Shown: piece after piece, positions 54,736-63,918 of the stretch
How the letters are laid out: the number at the start of each line of letters is the position of its first letter
How positions within the stretch are numbered: position 1 is the stretch's first letter
Assembly (NCBI GenBank): GCA_949383255.1
Contig: CASJPF010000001.1
Location: forward strand, 110,467-174,466
Length of the DNA stretch: 64,000 nucleotides
Direction of reading: 5' to 3'
Source: Lachnospiraceae bacterium
Lineage (GTDB): Bacteria > Bacillota > Clostridia > Lachnospirales > Lachnospiraceae
The notes under the pieces: generated by a model
Databases searched by the model: none
What the model was told of the DNA's origin: nothing
What the model saw: the letters and a program-made list of their open reading frames with translations, nothing else
Translations under genes and position numbers: made by a program

Positions 54736-55881
54736 TTATATAAACTTAGAATAAATCAACTCATAAGTTTCCTGTTCTATCTTTAAAATCTCTTCCACAT
54801 TCGGATTTTCAATTCTGTGATGTGCATCCATACACATTTCAATTATTTCAGGAATCTGTAAAAATTGAATCTTTTTATTTAAAAATAAACTCACCGCTTT
54901 CTCATTTGCCGCATTAAATACTGTTGGCATACTACCACCTTTTTCTGCTGCCCGCATTGCCAGCCTTAAGCCCACAAAAGTATCCATGTCTGGCTTCCCA
55001 AAAGTAATACTTCCAAGCGCATAGAAATCGACTCGTTTTCCTGCCATTGGACGCCTGTCTGGATAAAACAGTGCATACTGTATTGGCAGTTTCATATCAG
55101 GCGTTCCAAGCTGTGCCATAATCCCGCCATCCACATATTCTACCATTGAATGAATAATACTTTGTGGATGCACTACCACCTGAATCTGGTCTAAACTGAC
55201 ATCAAAAAGCCATTTCGCCTCCATGACCTCAAGCCCTTTATTGACAAGCGTCGCCGAATCAATTGTAATCTTGTGCCCCATAGACCAATTCGGATGTTTT
55301 AGTGCATCCTCAAGTTGCACCAACGCTAACTCCTGTCTAGTTCGTCCTCGAAATGGTCCTCCAGATGCCGTGATCAAAAGTTTACTGATTGTATTTTTAT
55401 TTTCTCCCTGCAATGACTGAAAAATAGCGCTGTGTTCGCTGTCAACTGGCAGAATTAGCACACCCATTTTGGCGGCAAGCGGCATAATAATATGCCCTGC
55501 TGTCACCAATGTCTCTTTGTTTGCCAAGGCAATATCTTTTCCTTTTTTTATTGCAGCAATTGTCGGCTGAATGCCAATCATACCAACAACAGCAGTCACA
55601 ACAATCTCCGAGTCCTCCATCTCTGCAACGGCAAGTAATCCCTCCATACCAGGTATGATCTGAACCTCTATATCCGCCAATCTCACTTTTAATTCCTTAC
55701 AATCCGCCTCGCTTTGCAGCGAAACCAGTCGTGGATGAAACTCCCTTACCTGTTTTTCCAACAAATCAATATTTGTTCCCGCAGTCAATCCTACCACCTG
55801 TAAATCTGGATTATCACGCACAATCTCAAGCGTCTGTGTGCCAATTGACCCCGTAGAACCAAGTATTGCTATTTTCTTCAC
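54736..55881 (-). CDS. dxr: 1-deoxy-D-xylulose-5-phosphate reductoisomerase
   Basis: A 381-aa NADPH enzyme of the MEP pathway. LGSTGSIGTQTLEIV nucleotide site, the metal/substrate motif LPVDSEHSAIFQ, SGGPFRGR, and DSATLVNKGLEVMEAKWLF are present. Forms a functional group with ispG and uppS. Confidence 0.96.
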   Translation of the reverse strand: MKKIAILGSTGSIGTQTLEIVRDNPDLQVVGLTAGTNIDLLEKQVREFHPRLVSLQSEADCKELKVRLADIEVQIIPGMEGLLAVAEMEDSEIVVTAVVGMIGIQPTIAAIKKGKDIALANKETLVTAGHIIMPLAAKMGVLILPVDSEHSAIFQSLQGENKNTISKLLITASGGPFRGRTRQELALVQLEDALKHPNWSMGHKITIDSATLVNKGLEVMEAKWLFDVSLDQIQVVVHPQSIIHSMVEYVDGGIMAQLGTPDMKLPIQYALFYPDRRPMAGKRVDFYALGSITFGKPDMDTFVGLRLAMRAAEKGGSMPTVFNAANEKAVSLFLNKKIQFLQIPEIIEMCMDAHHRIENPNVEEILKIEQETYELIYSKFI

Positions 55882-55915
55882 AAAGTTCTCCTCCTTATTA
55901 TATTCCTAAAATAAT

Positions 55916-56764
55916 TCATCCATGCCCATTCATAAGAATCGTAATTAAAAAATAGGTAATTGGCGCTGTAAAAATCACACTGTCAAATCGGTCCATAATA
56001 CCACCATGCCCAGGTATTAATTTCCCGTAGTCCTTAATCTCATGATTTCGCTTAATAGCCGACGCTGCCAAGTCCCCCACCTGCGATATAATAGAACCAA
56101 CACCGCCAACCACTGTCAGTATCACTATATACTGCTCCTGTCCAAGCGTGCTGTCCATATATGCACCAAACAATGCACCAAACAGCGCAGCGCCCACAAT
56201 ACCACCCACTGACCCCTCAATGGATTTTTTCGGGCTTAGCACTGGTGCAAGTTTATGCTTTCCAATCATCACACCTGTTAAATAAGCGAACGTATCTGAT
56301 ATCCAGGAACTAATAAAAATCATCCACACCAGATAGATACCGTCTTCAAGCTGCCGCGTCAAAAATACAAAAGATAACATTACAGGTGCATAAATTAATG
56401 CAAAATAAGCATTCATTACCTGATTAGCATGATACTTTGGAAAACCAAACACATACACAGACATCATTGCAATCATTGCCAAAAGAATAACCATCACGCC
56501 ATATGAAGAATTCTGCACAAAATAAAGGATTGGATAATAGCAAGTAATCGCTGCAATTCCCACAATTTCAAGGGCACTTTGCCTCTCTCCCTCCCTGACA
56601 CCGCATGCCTTTGTCAACTCCAAAAAGCCAATAATCGAAATCACATACAACACTACTGCCAGTATTATTCCTCCCGGGAGGATAGACGCCAACGCTGCTA
56701 TGACAATAATAACTGCACTAATTGTTCGCTCCTTGCTTATTTTTCCAAGAATATTAGATGCCAT
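55916..56764 (-). CDS. cdsA: Phosphatidate cytidylyltransferase
   Basis: A 282-aa multi-pass enzyme making CDP-diacylglycerol. About eight TM helices; signature [36 protein letters not shown] region and C-terminal [11 protein letters not shown] with the catalytic Asp. Its ATG abuts the uppS stop (TAAATG), indicating coupling. Confidence 0.94.
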   Translation of the reverse strand: MASNILGKISKERTISAVIIVIAALASILPGGIILAVVLYVISIIGFLELTKACGVREGERQSALEIVGIAAITCYYPILYFVQNSSYGVMVILLAMIAMMSVYVFGFPKYHANQVMNAYFALIYAPVMLSFVFLTRQLEDGIYLVWMIFISSWISDTFAYLTGVMIGKHKLAPVLSPKKSIEGSVGGIVGAALFGALFGAYMDSTLGQEQYIVILTVVGGVGSIISQVGDLAASAIKRNHEIKDYGKLIPGHGGIMDRFDSVIFTAPITYFLITILMNGHG

Positions 56765-57475
56765 TTATGACTCCTCCTTCACAAGCCCATACCTTCTATC
56801 CCTCTTTTGATAAGCTTCCACTGCCTTGGCAAGCTCATTTTTGTCAAAGTCCGGCCACAACACCGATGTAAAATAAAGTTCTGCATAAGAAGTCTGCCAC
56901 AACAAAAAGTTTGAGATTCGCTGCTCTCCCGATGTCCGAATCAGCAGATCGGGATCTGGAAGCCCTACTGTGTCAAGCAGAGAAGTAATTTTATCCTCAT
57001 CTATCTCATCTGGTTTTAAAATGCCTATCGCTACCTGTTGTGCCAACTTTGTGACAGCCCTTCTTAGCTCATCACGCCCCCCATAATTAATTGCAATTTG
57101 GAAATGAAGCCCTGTATTATTTCGTGTTGCTTGTTCTAGTTCCGCGATGCTTACCTGCAAATCTTCCGCAAGCTGTGTTTTATCACCAATCACCCGCACA
57201 CACATATTATTTTTCTGCGCCCGCTTGATGCTGTTTTTCATATAATTTCTGAGCAAATTCATTAGTGTTGCCACTTCATTATCTGGTCGCGTCCAGTTCT
57301 CTGTTGAAAATGCATATATTGTAAGATAATTAATTCCCATATTGTATGCATCTTCACAAATTTGTTCGACAGTTTTTGCTCCCTGCACATGCCCAGCAGT
57401 ACGCGGAAGCCCTTTTGCCTTCGCCCATCTCCCATTTCCATCAAGAATAATTGCTACATGATTTGGTACACTCAT
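56765..57475 (-). CDS. uppS: Undecaprenyl diphosphate synthase (cis-prenyltransferase)
   Basis: A 236-aa enzyme making the C55 lipid carrier for cell wall synthesis. Start ATG 57475 (MSVPNHVAIILDGNGRWA) has AAAGGA 8 nt upstream. Motifs HVAIILDGNGRWAK, INYGGRDEL and LLIRTSGEQRISNFLLWQ are diagnostic. Confidence 0.95.
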   Translation of the reverse strand: MSVPNHVAIILDGNGRWAKAKGLPRTAGHVQGAKTVEQICEDAYNMGINYLTIYAFSTENWTRPDNEVATLMNLLRNYMKNSIKRAQKNNMCVRVIGDKTQLAEDLQVSIAELEQATRNNTGLHFQIAINYGGRDELRRAVTKLAQQVAIGILKPDEIDEDKITSLLDTVGLPDPDLLIRTSGEQRISNFLLWQTSYAELYFTSVLWPDFDKNELAKAVEAYQKRDRRYGLVKEES

Positions 57476-57737
57476 AGTACACTTCCTTTCTATCTTCCAC
57501 TGCATAGGTCTGTACTGTATCAACCAGGGAATATTTTTTCCCTACTCGCTGCGTTGAGCATCTGTCAGCTTCGCTGACAATATTCCATTGGGTGCCCATG
57601 TGCAATCGAACAGGGAAGTCTTATCTTCCCTACTCACTGCACAACCCGTGCCGCATAATGGCTTATTTCCTCTGCACGGGTCTGTGCATAAAACAGGAGG
57701 GCACTACATCCCTTATGCACGCCCCCCTATCGTTCAT
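57476..57737. repeat. Structured frr-uppS spacer with repeat shared with 63237-63319
   Basis: The 262-nt gap contains several hairpins: GGGAA/TTCCC near 57530-57545, GTCAGC-TTC-GCTGAC (57567-57581), GGGAAG/CTTCCC (57617-57634), and GTGCATAA/TTATGCAC (57684-57720). The segment 57663-57693 matches 63289-63319 at nearly every position, and similarity extends about 50 nt upstream of it. No ORF. Confidence 0.6.
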
Positions 57738-58289
57738 TTATACTGTAAGCACCTCTTTTGATTTTTCTTCGATTGCCTTGTCAACATCTTTAATATATTT
57801 GTCTGTAAGTTTTTGAACTGCATCCTCCAAATCTTTAATTTCATCTTCGGATACCTCAGATTTTGCAAGCCTTTTAAATGAATCATTCGCATCCCGTCTA
57901 ATATTGCGGACTGCCACCTTGCACTCTTCACCCTTTTTCTTAATATCTTTCACAAGATCCTTTCTGCGTTCCTCTGTCAATTCTGGAAATACCAGACGAA
58001 TCACTGCGCCGTCATTATTTGGTGTAATGCCAATATCAGATGCCATAATTGCTTTTTCTATTTCTTTGATTAAACTTTTCTCCCACGGTGCAATCTGAAT
58101 CATCCTAGCTTCCGGAACAGTGATATTGCCAACTTGCTGGATAGGGGTCGGCGTGCCATAATAATTAACCTTTAACTTGTCAAGTACATGTGGATTTGCG
58201 CGTCCTGCACGAATTGTCTGATAATCTGATAAAAGAAAATCAAGTGCTTTTTGCATTTTGTCATCATATGTTTTTACTCTTGCGTCCAT
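57738..58289 (-). CDS. frr: Ribosome recycling factor
   Basis: A 183-aa protein that splits post-termination ribosomes with EF-G. The N-terminal helix DDKMQKALDFLLSDYQTIRAGRANP, domain II NITVPEARMIQIAPWEKS and the C-terminal helix KLTDKYIKDVDKAIEEKSKEV are typical. It follows pyrH, as almost universally. Confidence 0.97.
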   Translation of the reverse strand: MDARVKTYDDKMQKALDFLLSDYQTIRAGRANPHVLDKLKVNYYGTPTPIQQVGNITVPEARMIQIAPWEKSLIKEIEKAIMASDIGITPNNDGAVIRLVFPELTEERRKDLVKDIKKKGEECKVAVRNIRRDANDSFKRLAKSEVSEDEIKDLEDAVQKLTDKYIKDVDKAIEEKSKEVLTV

Positions 58290-58363
58290 TTCTGTCTCCT
58301 CCTAATTTCTGATTCTTATTTTACTTTAAATCGATAGCTCCAGTAATCTGTCTCTGCGGAATT

Positions 58364-59059
58364 TTAGACTGTAATTACAGTGCCGTTTGATTTTCCTTTT
58401 ACTGTATTGATAATACTGTTTTCCTCATTTAATCCAAAGATGGTCATTGGCATTTTATTTTCCATACAGAGCACTGCCGCCGCAAGATCCATCACACCAA
58501 GCTGTTTATCTACCACTTCCCTAATTGGAATTGTACTATATTTCTTTGCCTCTTTATTGAGCTTCGGATCAGAGTCATAAACGCCATCCACAGCCCGCGC
58601 AGAGAGAATCATATCCGCCTCAATTTCAACAGCTCTCAAGACAGTGCCCATATCAGTTGAAAAGTATGGATGACCAATACCTCCTGCAAAAAATACAACC
58701 TTATTCGCACTGAGTGCTGACAGTGCCTTATCTTTTGAAAAAACTTCTGTGAAAGAAGCACATGAAAACGGCGTAAATATCTCAGTTCCCATACCTAAAT
58801 ACCGAAAAATCTCAGATACATAAATACAATTCATAACCGTAGCAAGCATGCCAATCTGATCTGCTTTTGTGCGATCAATTGTCTCACTTGTCCTTCCTCG
58901 CCAAAAATTTCCACCGCCAATCACAATTGCCGTCTGTACCCCAGTATCCACAATCTCCTTTACCTGTTTTGCAACTGCCAATACTGTAGCTTCATCAAAT
59001 CCCGTTTTTTTGTCCCCCGCAAGCGCTTCTCCGCTCAGCTTTAACAATATTCTTTTCAT
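58364..59059 (-). CDS. pyrH: UMP kinase
   Basis: A 231-aa hexameric amino acid kinase-family UMP kinase. MKRILLKLSGEALAGD, VIGGGNFWRG, and the FFAGGIGHPYFSTDMG segment are diagnostic. Upstream is a bactofilin gene at 18 nt rather than rpsB-tsf. Confidence 0.96.
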   Translation of the reverse strand: MKRILLKLSGEALAGDKKTGFDEATVLAVAKQVKEIVDTGVQTAIVIGGGNFWRGRTSETIDRTKADQIGMLATVMNCIYVSEIFRYLGMGTEIFTPFSCASFTEVFSKDKALSALSANKVVFFAGGIGHPYFSTDMGTVLRAVEIEADMILSARAVDGVYDSDPKLNKEAKKYSTIPIREVVDKQLGVMDLAAAVLCMENKMPMTIFGLNEENSIINTVKGKSNGTVITV

Positions 59060-59077
59060 ATTCTCTCAGCTCCTGCT

Positions 59078-60016
59078 CTACTCCAATTTCCTACTTTTTT
59101 TCACATCATCAAAAAACGCTGTAGGGCTAATATCAGCATAGCACTGAGAACACATTCCCTCAATGATTGCACCATTATTAATCTGTACAGACTTCGATTT
59201 AATATTGCCCACCACAATCGCCGATGTATCAAGAATAACTGGTCCCTGCACATCAATATCTCCCTTTACTGCACCTGCAATCACTGCACTCGCCGCAAAA
59301 ATATTTCCAATCACCACAGAGTTCTGCCCAACCTTTACACTGCCGCTGCTTCGTATCTCCCCGTTGATTTGTGCTGAGTCCGCATAAATCTCTGCCGCTG
59401 TAGAATTGCCAGTAATACTGCCTGTCACCTTCAATTTTCCAAGAATTTCAATATTACCGGTAACAGTTCCTATCAGATTCATACTGCCACTGCTTGTCAC
59501 ATCGCCGATAATACTCATTCTGGAAGTAATAACTGCCGTGTCTGCCGACGCCGCACTTGTCTCAAAGTTATCTATAGATGCTGCCGCTAAAGATGGCTCC
59601 ACAGATTCCTCTGGATTTTGCTCCTCCACATTCAATACCTGTTCGTTCTCTATTTCTTGCTCAATCACTGCCGCCCCTGCTGTTTCTGTTGTTTCCTGTT
59701 CCAACTCGGCGGAGGAATTCACATCTATTTCTGATTCACTATTTATTGTATCCATTATTGCCGCTGCATTGATATCCGCCTGCATTGTACTCTCTTGAAG
59801 ATCTGCCGGTTTTACCGATTCATCATCAAGTGCAGCCACATTCTTTTTTAGCATAGCCTCAAGATCCGCAAAGTCAGTATCTTCCGCAGCACCAAATAAA
59901 TCCTCCGAAGACTGTTCTTCTGCATTGCCGAGATTCAGTCCGCTCATCGCATCATCTGCTTCCAGATCATTTACTGTCTGTGATAAATCCTGCTTTAAAT
60001 CCTGAAAAAAACCCAT
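59078..60016 (-). CDS. Bactofilin-family cytoskeletal protein
   Basis: A 312-aa protein. Residues 1-165 are acidic, low complexity (Glu/Ala/Ser/Asp) and probably disordered. Residues about 165-290 form a bactofilin right-handed beta-helix with repeating hydrophobic/Gly rungs (SMNLIGTVTGNIEILGKLKVTGSI region, VVIGNIFAASAVIAGAVKGD). The end has a CSQC pair. It polymerises without nucleotides and may organise envelope enzymes. TTGCCA-16-TATAAA sits upstream. The long acidic N-tail is unusual, since most bactofilins are 100-200 aa. Confidence 0.85.
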   Translation of the reverse strand: MGFFQDLKQDLSQTVNDLEADDAMSGLNLGNAEEQSSEDLFGAAEDTDFADLEAMLKKNVAALDDESVKPADLQESTMQADINAAAIMDTINSESEIDVNSSAELEQETTETAGAAVIEQEIENEQVLNVEEQNPEESVEPSLAAASIDNFETSAASADTAVITSRMSIIGDVTSSGSMNLIGTVTGNIEILGKLKVTGSITGNSTAAEIYADSAQINGEIRSSGSVKVGQNSVVIGNIFAASAVIAGAVKGDIDVQGPVILDTSAIVVGNIKSKSVQINNGAIIEGMCSQCYADISPTAFFDDVKKSRKLE

Positions 60017-60128
60017 AATAACTTCTCCTCCAATTTTTATATAGTATTGTACTAAAATGGCAACCTAACCTCAAATTTCATTGATGTCTAAACAATCGCC
60101 AAATTACGGTTCCCTGCAAAATTCTAAA

Positions 60129-61112
60129 CTATTCGTGCAAATGTTGTACTTTTATAGTGTCTTCTGATATTGGCAAAATAACAGTGTTATCAGACTCTAA
60201 TATCTTTTCTATAATCTCAGATAAGGCATCTACTGTTGTCCCTTTTCCTGCTGCATCGTGAAATAAAATCACCACATTATTATATTTGTCAATCTGATTC
60301 AGAACATTGTTCACAATCTGATCTGCATTTTTGCTTTCTCCAGACGCGTCACCACTCGAAACATTCCAGTCAAAATACACCATATTCTCCTGATTTAGAT
60401 AATGGATTAGCTCTTGCATATCCACTTTGCTAATGGTATTGCTGCTGCCTCCGGGAAACCGCACAATATTACAATCTTCTCCTGTAAGTTCATACAGAAA
60501 ATCATGAAGCTTTGTCAAATCTTCTTTATATGCGTCCAACGAAGCATATATTTCACTATATCTATGGCTGTACGAATGCATACCAAGCGTATGCCCTTCC
60601 TCAAAAATCCGCTGATATTGCTCTGTATAGCCATTCTTGCCAACAACAAAAAATGTTGCCTTCACGCCATACTGTGCAAGAATATCCAATATTCTGTCTG
60701 TATTGATACTTGGTCCGTCATCAAATGTTAGATATACTCTCCTTATATCAGACGCACTGTCTTCACTGCCATTCCATTTATAAGTATCTTCCAGTTCAGC
60801 CACTGCTACAATATCTGCCACTTCTGACACCTCAGAAGAATTTCCACTATCGTCAACCACCATCTGATTTTTATCCTTTACAGCTTCATACTCTTCATAG
60901 AGTGCCTTTTTCTCTAAAAGCAACAAACGCTGTTCCAATCCATTTACCTTTTTTCCAATATTCATCACCAATATCAATATCACAATACAGTTGACTATCG
61001 TTATCAGTGTAAGTACTGGAACCAAAATATCAATAAAACCTAGTTTCCTTGCCTCTGTTATCCTATCATTTGTCTCTACGCTCTCATCCAAGTCTATTTT
61101 ATCCCGCAGCAT
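60129..61112 (-). CDS. Membrane-anchored polysaccharide deacetylase (NodB family)
   Basis: A 327-aa protein with a short cytoplasmic N-terminus, a TM helix (about 29-50), a coiled/linker region, and a NodB/CE4 domain (about 125-320). Motifs YLTFDDGPSINTDRIL, GMHSYSHRYSEI (H-x3-H zinc ligands), RFPGGSSNTI and VVILFHDAAGKGTT are present. Probably deacetylates peptidoglycan GlcNAc or MurNAc on the cell surface; substrate is inferred. Confidence 0.9.
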   Translation of the reverse strand: MLRDKIDLDESVETNDRITEARKLGFIDILVPVLTLITIVNCIVILILVMNIGKKVNGLEQRLLLLEKKALYEEYEAVKDKNQMVVDDSGNSSEVSEVADIVAVAELEDTYKWNGSEDSASDIRRVYLTFDDGPSINTDRILDILAQYGVKATFFVVGKNGYTEQYQRIFEEGHTLGMHSYSHRYSEIYASLDAYKEDLTKLHDFLYELTGEDCNIVRFPGGSSNTISKVDMQELIHYLNQENMVYFDWNVSSGDASGESKNADQIVNNVLNQIDKYNNVVILFHDAAGKGTTVDALSEIIEKILESDNTVILPISEDTIKVQHLHE

Positions 61113-61311
61113 TTGTTACCCTTTCGTATTGCACAGACATATCCTGTAAATTCAGCACAAACTGCTGTATCATCCTGTCTCAACCAATGATACCATTATA
61201 CCAGTGAGCAAAATAACCATCTGCTTTTATTATACAGACATACCGATTATAACACATATCCACCACTTTAGAAAAGACATTTTCACAAAAGTTTAAAAAT
61301 TTAAAGAACTA

Positions 61312-61863
61312 TTATTCCAAATCCTCATTATAATATGCTCTGCCACCTCCTACATATTTAGGACGGGTTCTTGCACATACAATATGCGCGGCGCCAATCA
61401 TAGGATGCTCAATTCTAACTGGCACTGCAACTGACTTTAAATGCATGCCAATCAACGTGTCTCCAATATCAATACCAGCATGAGCCTGTACTTGTTCCAC
61501 AGCAACTGGATTTTCCATATGCTTCCATGCCGCAGTAGAAAAAGAACCTCCCGCTTTTGGTTGCGGTATCACATTCACAATCTCATATCCAAAACGTTCT
61601 GCATCTTTCTCTGTCATAATTAAGGCTCTATTCAAATGTTCACAACACTGTGCAGCGACCGACAGCCCGGCTTTTATCAATTCTTCGTACAGAGCCACAA
61701 AAACGGCTTCCCCAAGCTCTGCATTAGAATAGGAACCTATACCATGTGCAGCAATCTCGCTCGTAGAGCATCCTATCACAACTAAACTTCCACGCTTAAG
61801 TTGTATCTGACCCAAAAATTCTGCGACTACTCTTTTTGCGTCGCCTATTTCTTTATCATACAT
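61312..61863 (-). CDS. UPF0340/TIGR01440 family protein
   Basis: A 183-aa conserved Firmicutes protein of unknown function (DUF436, Bacillus YwlG relatives). Features are VVIGCSTSEIAAHGIGSYSN, QCCEHLNRAL, and PKAGGSFSTAAW. SD GAGGAG precedes ATG 61863. It is divergent from dapL; no function should be inferred from that alone. Confidence 0.85.
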   Translation of the reverse strand: MYDKEIGDAKRVVAEFLGQIQLKRGSLVVIGCSTSEIAAHGIGSYSNAELGEAVFVALYEELIKAGLSVAAQCCEHLNRALIMTEKDAERFGYEIVNVIPQPKAGGSFSTAAWKHMENPVAVEQVQAHAGIDIGDTLIGMHLKSVAVPVRIEHPMIGAAHIVCARTRPKYVGGGRAYYNEDLE

Positions 61864-61949
61864 TATTTTACTCCTCTCAAATCTGTCTTCTATTCCTCTC
61901 GAATAAACTTATCATATTCAATCAATTTTTTCAATAATTCATCTCATAA

Positions 61950-61978
61950 TTGACAAATATATGCAATACAGTTATGAT
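61950..61978 (+). promoter_or_regulatory. dapL promoter
   Basis: TTGACA and TATGAT with an exact 17-nt spacer, about 47 nt upstream of the dapL ATG on the plus strand. No lysine riboswitch-like structure fits in the short leader. Confidence 0.75.
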
Positions 61979-62024
61979 TACAATAGTGTTCCTATTAAGG
62001 ACAACTATAAAGGAGGAATCTATT

Positions 62025-63221
62025 ATGCCAAAATTCAATGAAAACTATTTTCATCTAAAAGAAAGCTATCTTTTCTCTGAAATAGCGCACCGTGTCAATG
62101 CTTATACTGAAAAAAATCCTGACAAGAAAGTTATTCGTCTAGGTATCGGTGATGTGACACTTCCGCTTGGTTCTGAGATTATTTCACAACTCCACAAAGG
62201 TGTTGACGCACTTGCAAGTGCCGAAACCTTCAAAGGCTATGGTCCTGAGCAAGGCTATGACTTTCTGCGAAACGCAATTGTCGATTATTATCACAGAAAC
62301 AATGTCACTCTTCATCCTTGTGAAGTATTTGTATCCGATGGTGCCAAAAGCGATACCGGAAATATTACAGACCTTTTTGACACGGACAATATCGTTCTGA
62401 TACCTGATCCGGTCTATCCAGTATATGTTGACACTAATTTAATGAATGGCAGAAATATCGTTTATATCGACGCCAACGAAGAAAACGACTTTCTGCCGAT
62501 GCCGGACTTTAACGTTCATGCTGATATTATATACATTTGTTCCCCAAACAATCCAACAGGTGCAGCATATAATATAGAGCAGTTAAAAAAATGGGTTGAT
62601 TACGCTCTAAAGAACAATGCTATTATCCTATATGATTCTGCCTATGAATGCTTTATAACAGATGAAACCCTTCCAAGAAGTATCTATGCAATAGAAGGTG
62701 CAAAAAAATGTGCAATTGAATTTTGCTCTCTTTCAAAGACGGCGGGTTTTACCGGAACGCGATGCGGATACACAATCGTTCCAGAAGATTTAACATTTCT
62801 TTCTTCGGCTGGTGCCAAAATCTCTGTAAACGCGATGTGGAATCGTCGTCAAACCACAAAATTTAACGGCGTATCCTATATTGTTCAGAGAGGCGCAGCG
62901 GCGGTATTCTCCCCTGAAGGGATGTCCCAATGTAAAATGAACATTAAATATTATCAAGAAAATGCACATATAATTATGAATAGTCTTACCAAAAAGAACA
63001 TTTCTTGTTATGGTGGGGTCAACTCTCCTTATATTTGGTTTAAATGCCCTAATGATATGGATTCTTGGGATTTCTTTGATTACCTACTAAACAATGCTCA
63101 AGTAGTCGGAACCCCAGGTGCAGGCTTTGGCAAAAACGGCCAAAAATTTTTCCGTCTCACTTCGTTCGGAACACACAATAGCACAATTAAAGCAATGGAA
63201 CGAATTGACAAGCTCTTCTAA
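62025..63221 (+). CDS. dapL: LL-diaminopimelate aminotransferase
   Basis: A 398-aa PLP aminotransferase converting tetrahydrodipicolinate directly to LL-DAP. Start ATG 62025 (MPKFNENYFHLKESYLFSEI) has AAAGGAGG 8 nt upstream. VIRLGIGDVTLPL, SPNNPTGA (173-180) and PLP lysine K238 in SLSKTAGFTGTRCGY are family features. It supplies mDAP for MurE. Reads on plus, with an intrinsic terminator at 63321-63360. Confidence 0.95.
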   Translation: MPKFNENYFHLKESYLFSEIAHRVNAYTEKNPDKKVIRLGIGDVTLPLGSEIISQLHKGVDALASAETFKGYGPEQGYDFLRNAIVDYYHRNNVTLHPCEVFVSDGAKSDTGNITDLFDTDNIVLIPDPVYPVYVDTNLMNGRNIVYIDANEENDFLPMPDFNVHADIIYICSPNNPTGAAYNIEQLKKWVDYALKNNAIILYDSAYECFITDETLPRSIYAIEGAKKCAIEFCSLSKTAGFTGTRCGYTIVPEDLTFLSSAGAKISVNAMWNRRQTTKFNGVSYIVQRGAAAVFSPEGMSQCKMNIKYYQENAHIIMNSLTKKNISCYGGVNSPYIWFKCPNDMDSWDFFDYLLNNAQVVGTPGAGFGKNGQKFFRLTSFGTHNSTIKAMERIDKLF

Positions 63222-63236
63222 TTTTAAATGGAGTAA

Positions 63237-63319
63237 GGGAAAATTTTTCCTCTACCTCGCCACACGACCTATGCGCCACGTTAGTGGCATATTTCCTCTG
63301 CACGAGTCTGTGCATAAAA
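63237..63319. repeat. Repeat related to the frr-uppS spacer
   Basis: About 83 nt after dapL resembling 57613-57693: GGGAAAATTTTTCC hairpin, CACACGACC, GCCAC/GTGGC stem, then a 30-nt near-identical block (63290-63319) with TGCAC/GTGCA stem. It directly precedes the dapL terminator. Confidence 0.6.
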
Positions 63320-63320
63320 G

Positions 63321-63360
63321 CAAACCCCTTCTGACAGACGCAACTGCCAGAAGGGGTTTG
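63321..63360. terminator. Bidirectional terminator between dapL and csp
   Basis: A 13-bp perfect stem CAAACCCCTTCTG / CAGAAGGGGTTTG, followed by TTTTCTT on plus; on minus the stem ends TTTG then CTTTT. Serves the convergent dapL and csp genes. Confidence 0.9.
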
Positions 63361-63388
63361 TTTTCTTCCACGATATAACACCTGCACA

Positions 63389-63601
63389 TTATGCAAGTAC
63401 TACATTTGTAGCTCTAAGCTTAGAACTATTCTTTGGGTCCTGCTCGATATCGAAAGTAACTTTTTGCCCTTCCTCAAGAGTCTTGTACCCATCAGATACA
63501 ATCGCTGAAAAGTGGACAAATACATCCTCTCCTGTACCCTCATTTGTAATAAATCCATAACCTTTCTGAGCATTAAACCACTTTACTGTACCATTGTTCA
63601 T
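63389..63601 (-). CDS. Cold-shock domain protein
   Basis: A 70-aa single-stranded nucleic acid-binding OB-fold protein. RNP1-type KGYGFIT and RNP2-type VFVHFSAI are intact. It acts as an RNA chaperone or antiterminator. The 117-nt leader contains a complete intrinsic-terminator structure (63647-63697), suggesting regulated readthrough. Confidence 0.95.
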   Translation of the reverse strand: MNNGTVKWFNAQKGYGFITNEGTGEDVFVHFSAIVSDGYKTLEEGQKVTFDIEQDPKNSSKLRATNVVLA

Positions 63602-63646
63602 GTCTTAAACCTCCAATAAAAATATTTATGTACTCTACATACGCCT

Positions 63647-63697
63647 AAAAAAACTGACTTGTCTGCATCAAATGGAATGATTTGCAGAACAAGTCAG
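63647..63697 (-). terminator. Terminator-like hairpin in the csp leader
   Basis: On the minus strand CTGACTTGTTCTGCA pairs with TGCAGACAAGTCAG (one bulge) and is followed by seven T residues. It lies between the csp promoter and the csp start, so it can act as an attenuator; termination of an upstream transcript such as the tRNA is the alternative. Confidence 0.8.
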
Positions 63698-63724
63698 CTC
63701 ATAGTTCTAATTGAATACTATCAA

Positions 63725-63753
63725 ATTTTATCACTTTTACAGCGTAAAGTCAA
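63725..63753 (-). promoter_or_regulatory. csp promoter
   Basis: TTGACT and TAAAAT separated by 17 nt on the minus strand, about 125 nt upstream of the csp start and upstream of the terminator-like hairpin. Confidence 0.7.
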
Positions 63754-63844
63754 TATTTTTTAGAAATAAAAAGAACGTGCTGTTATGTACAAGCATTCCT
63801 ATCTTTAACATATACACTATTACAATTTTTTATAAAATAAAAAA

Positions 63845-63918
63845 TAGCGAAGGGGGGATTTGAACCCTCGACACCGCGGGTATGAACCGCGTGCTCTAGC
63901 CAACTGAGCTACTTCGCC
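63845..63918 (-). tRNA. tRNA with CAU anticodon (Met type)
   Basis: A 74-nt cloverleaf. Acceptor GGCGAAG/CTTCGCT (first pair G-U), D-arm GCTC-GAGC, anticodon stem CGCGG/CCGCG with loop TTCATAC (anticodon CAT), T-arm GAGGG-TTCAAAT-CCCCC, discriminator A. The first pair G-U and the D-arm fit an elongator rather than initiator Met; a lysidine-modified Ile tRNA also has CAU and cannot be ruled out. CCA is not encoded; TTTTA follows directly. Confidence 0.9.

Noticed and set aside
57476..57737. Considered as a T-box or other known riboswitch upstream of uppS
   Set aside because: No T-box TGGNACCGCG-type sequence or terminator/antiterminator pair was found; the hairpins look like repeats shared with another locus.
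61864..62024. Lysine riboswitch upstream of dapL
   Set aside because: The leader after the mapped promoter is under 50 nt, too short for a lysine riboswitch.
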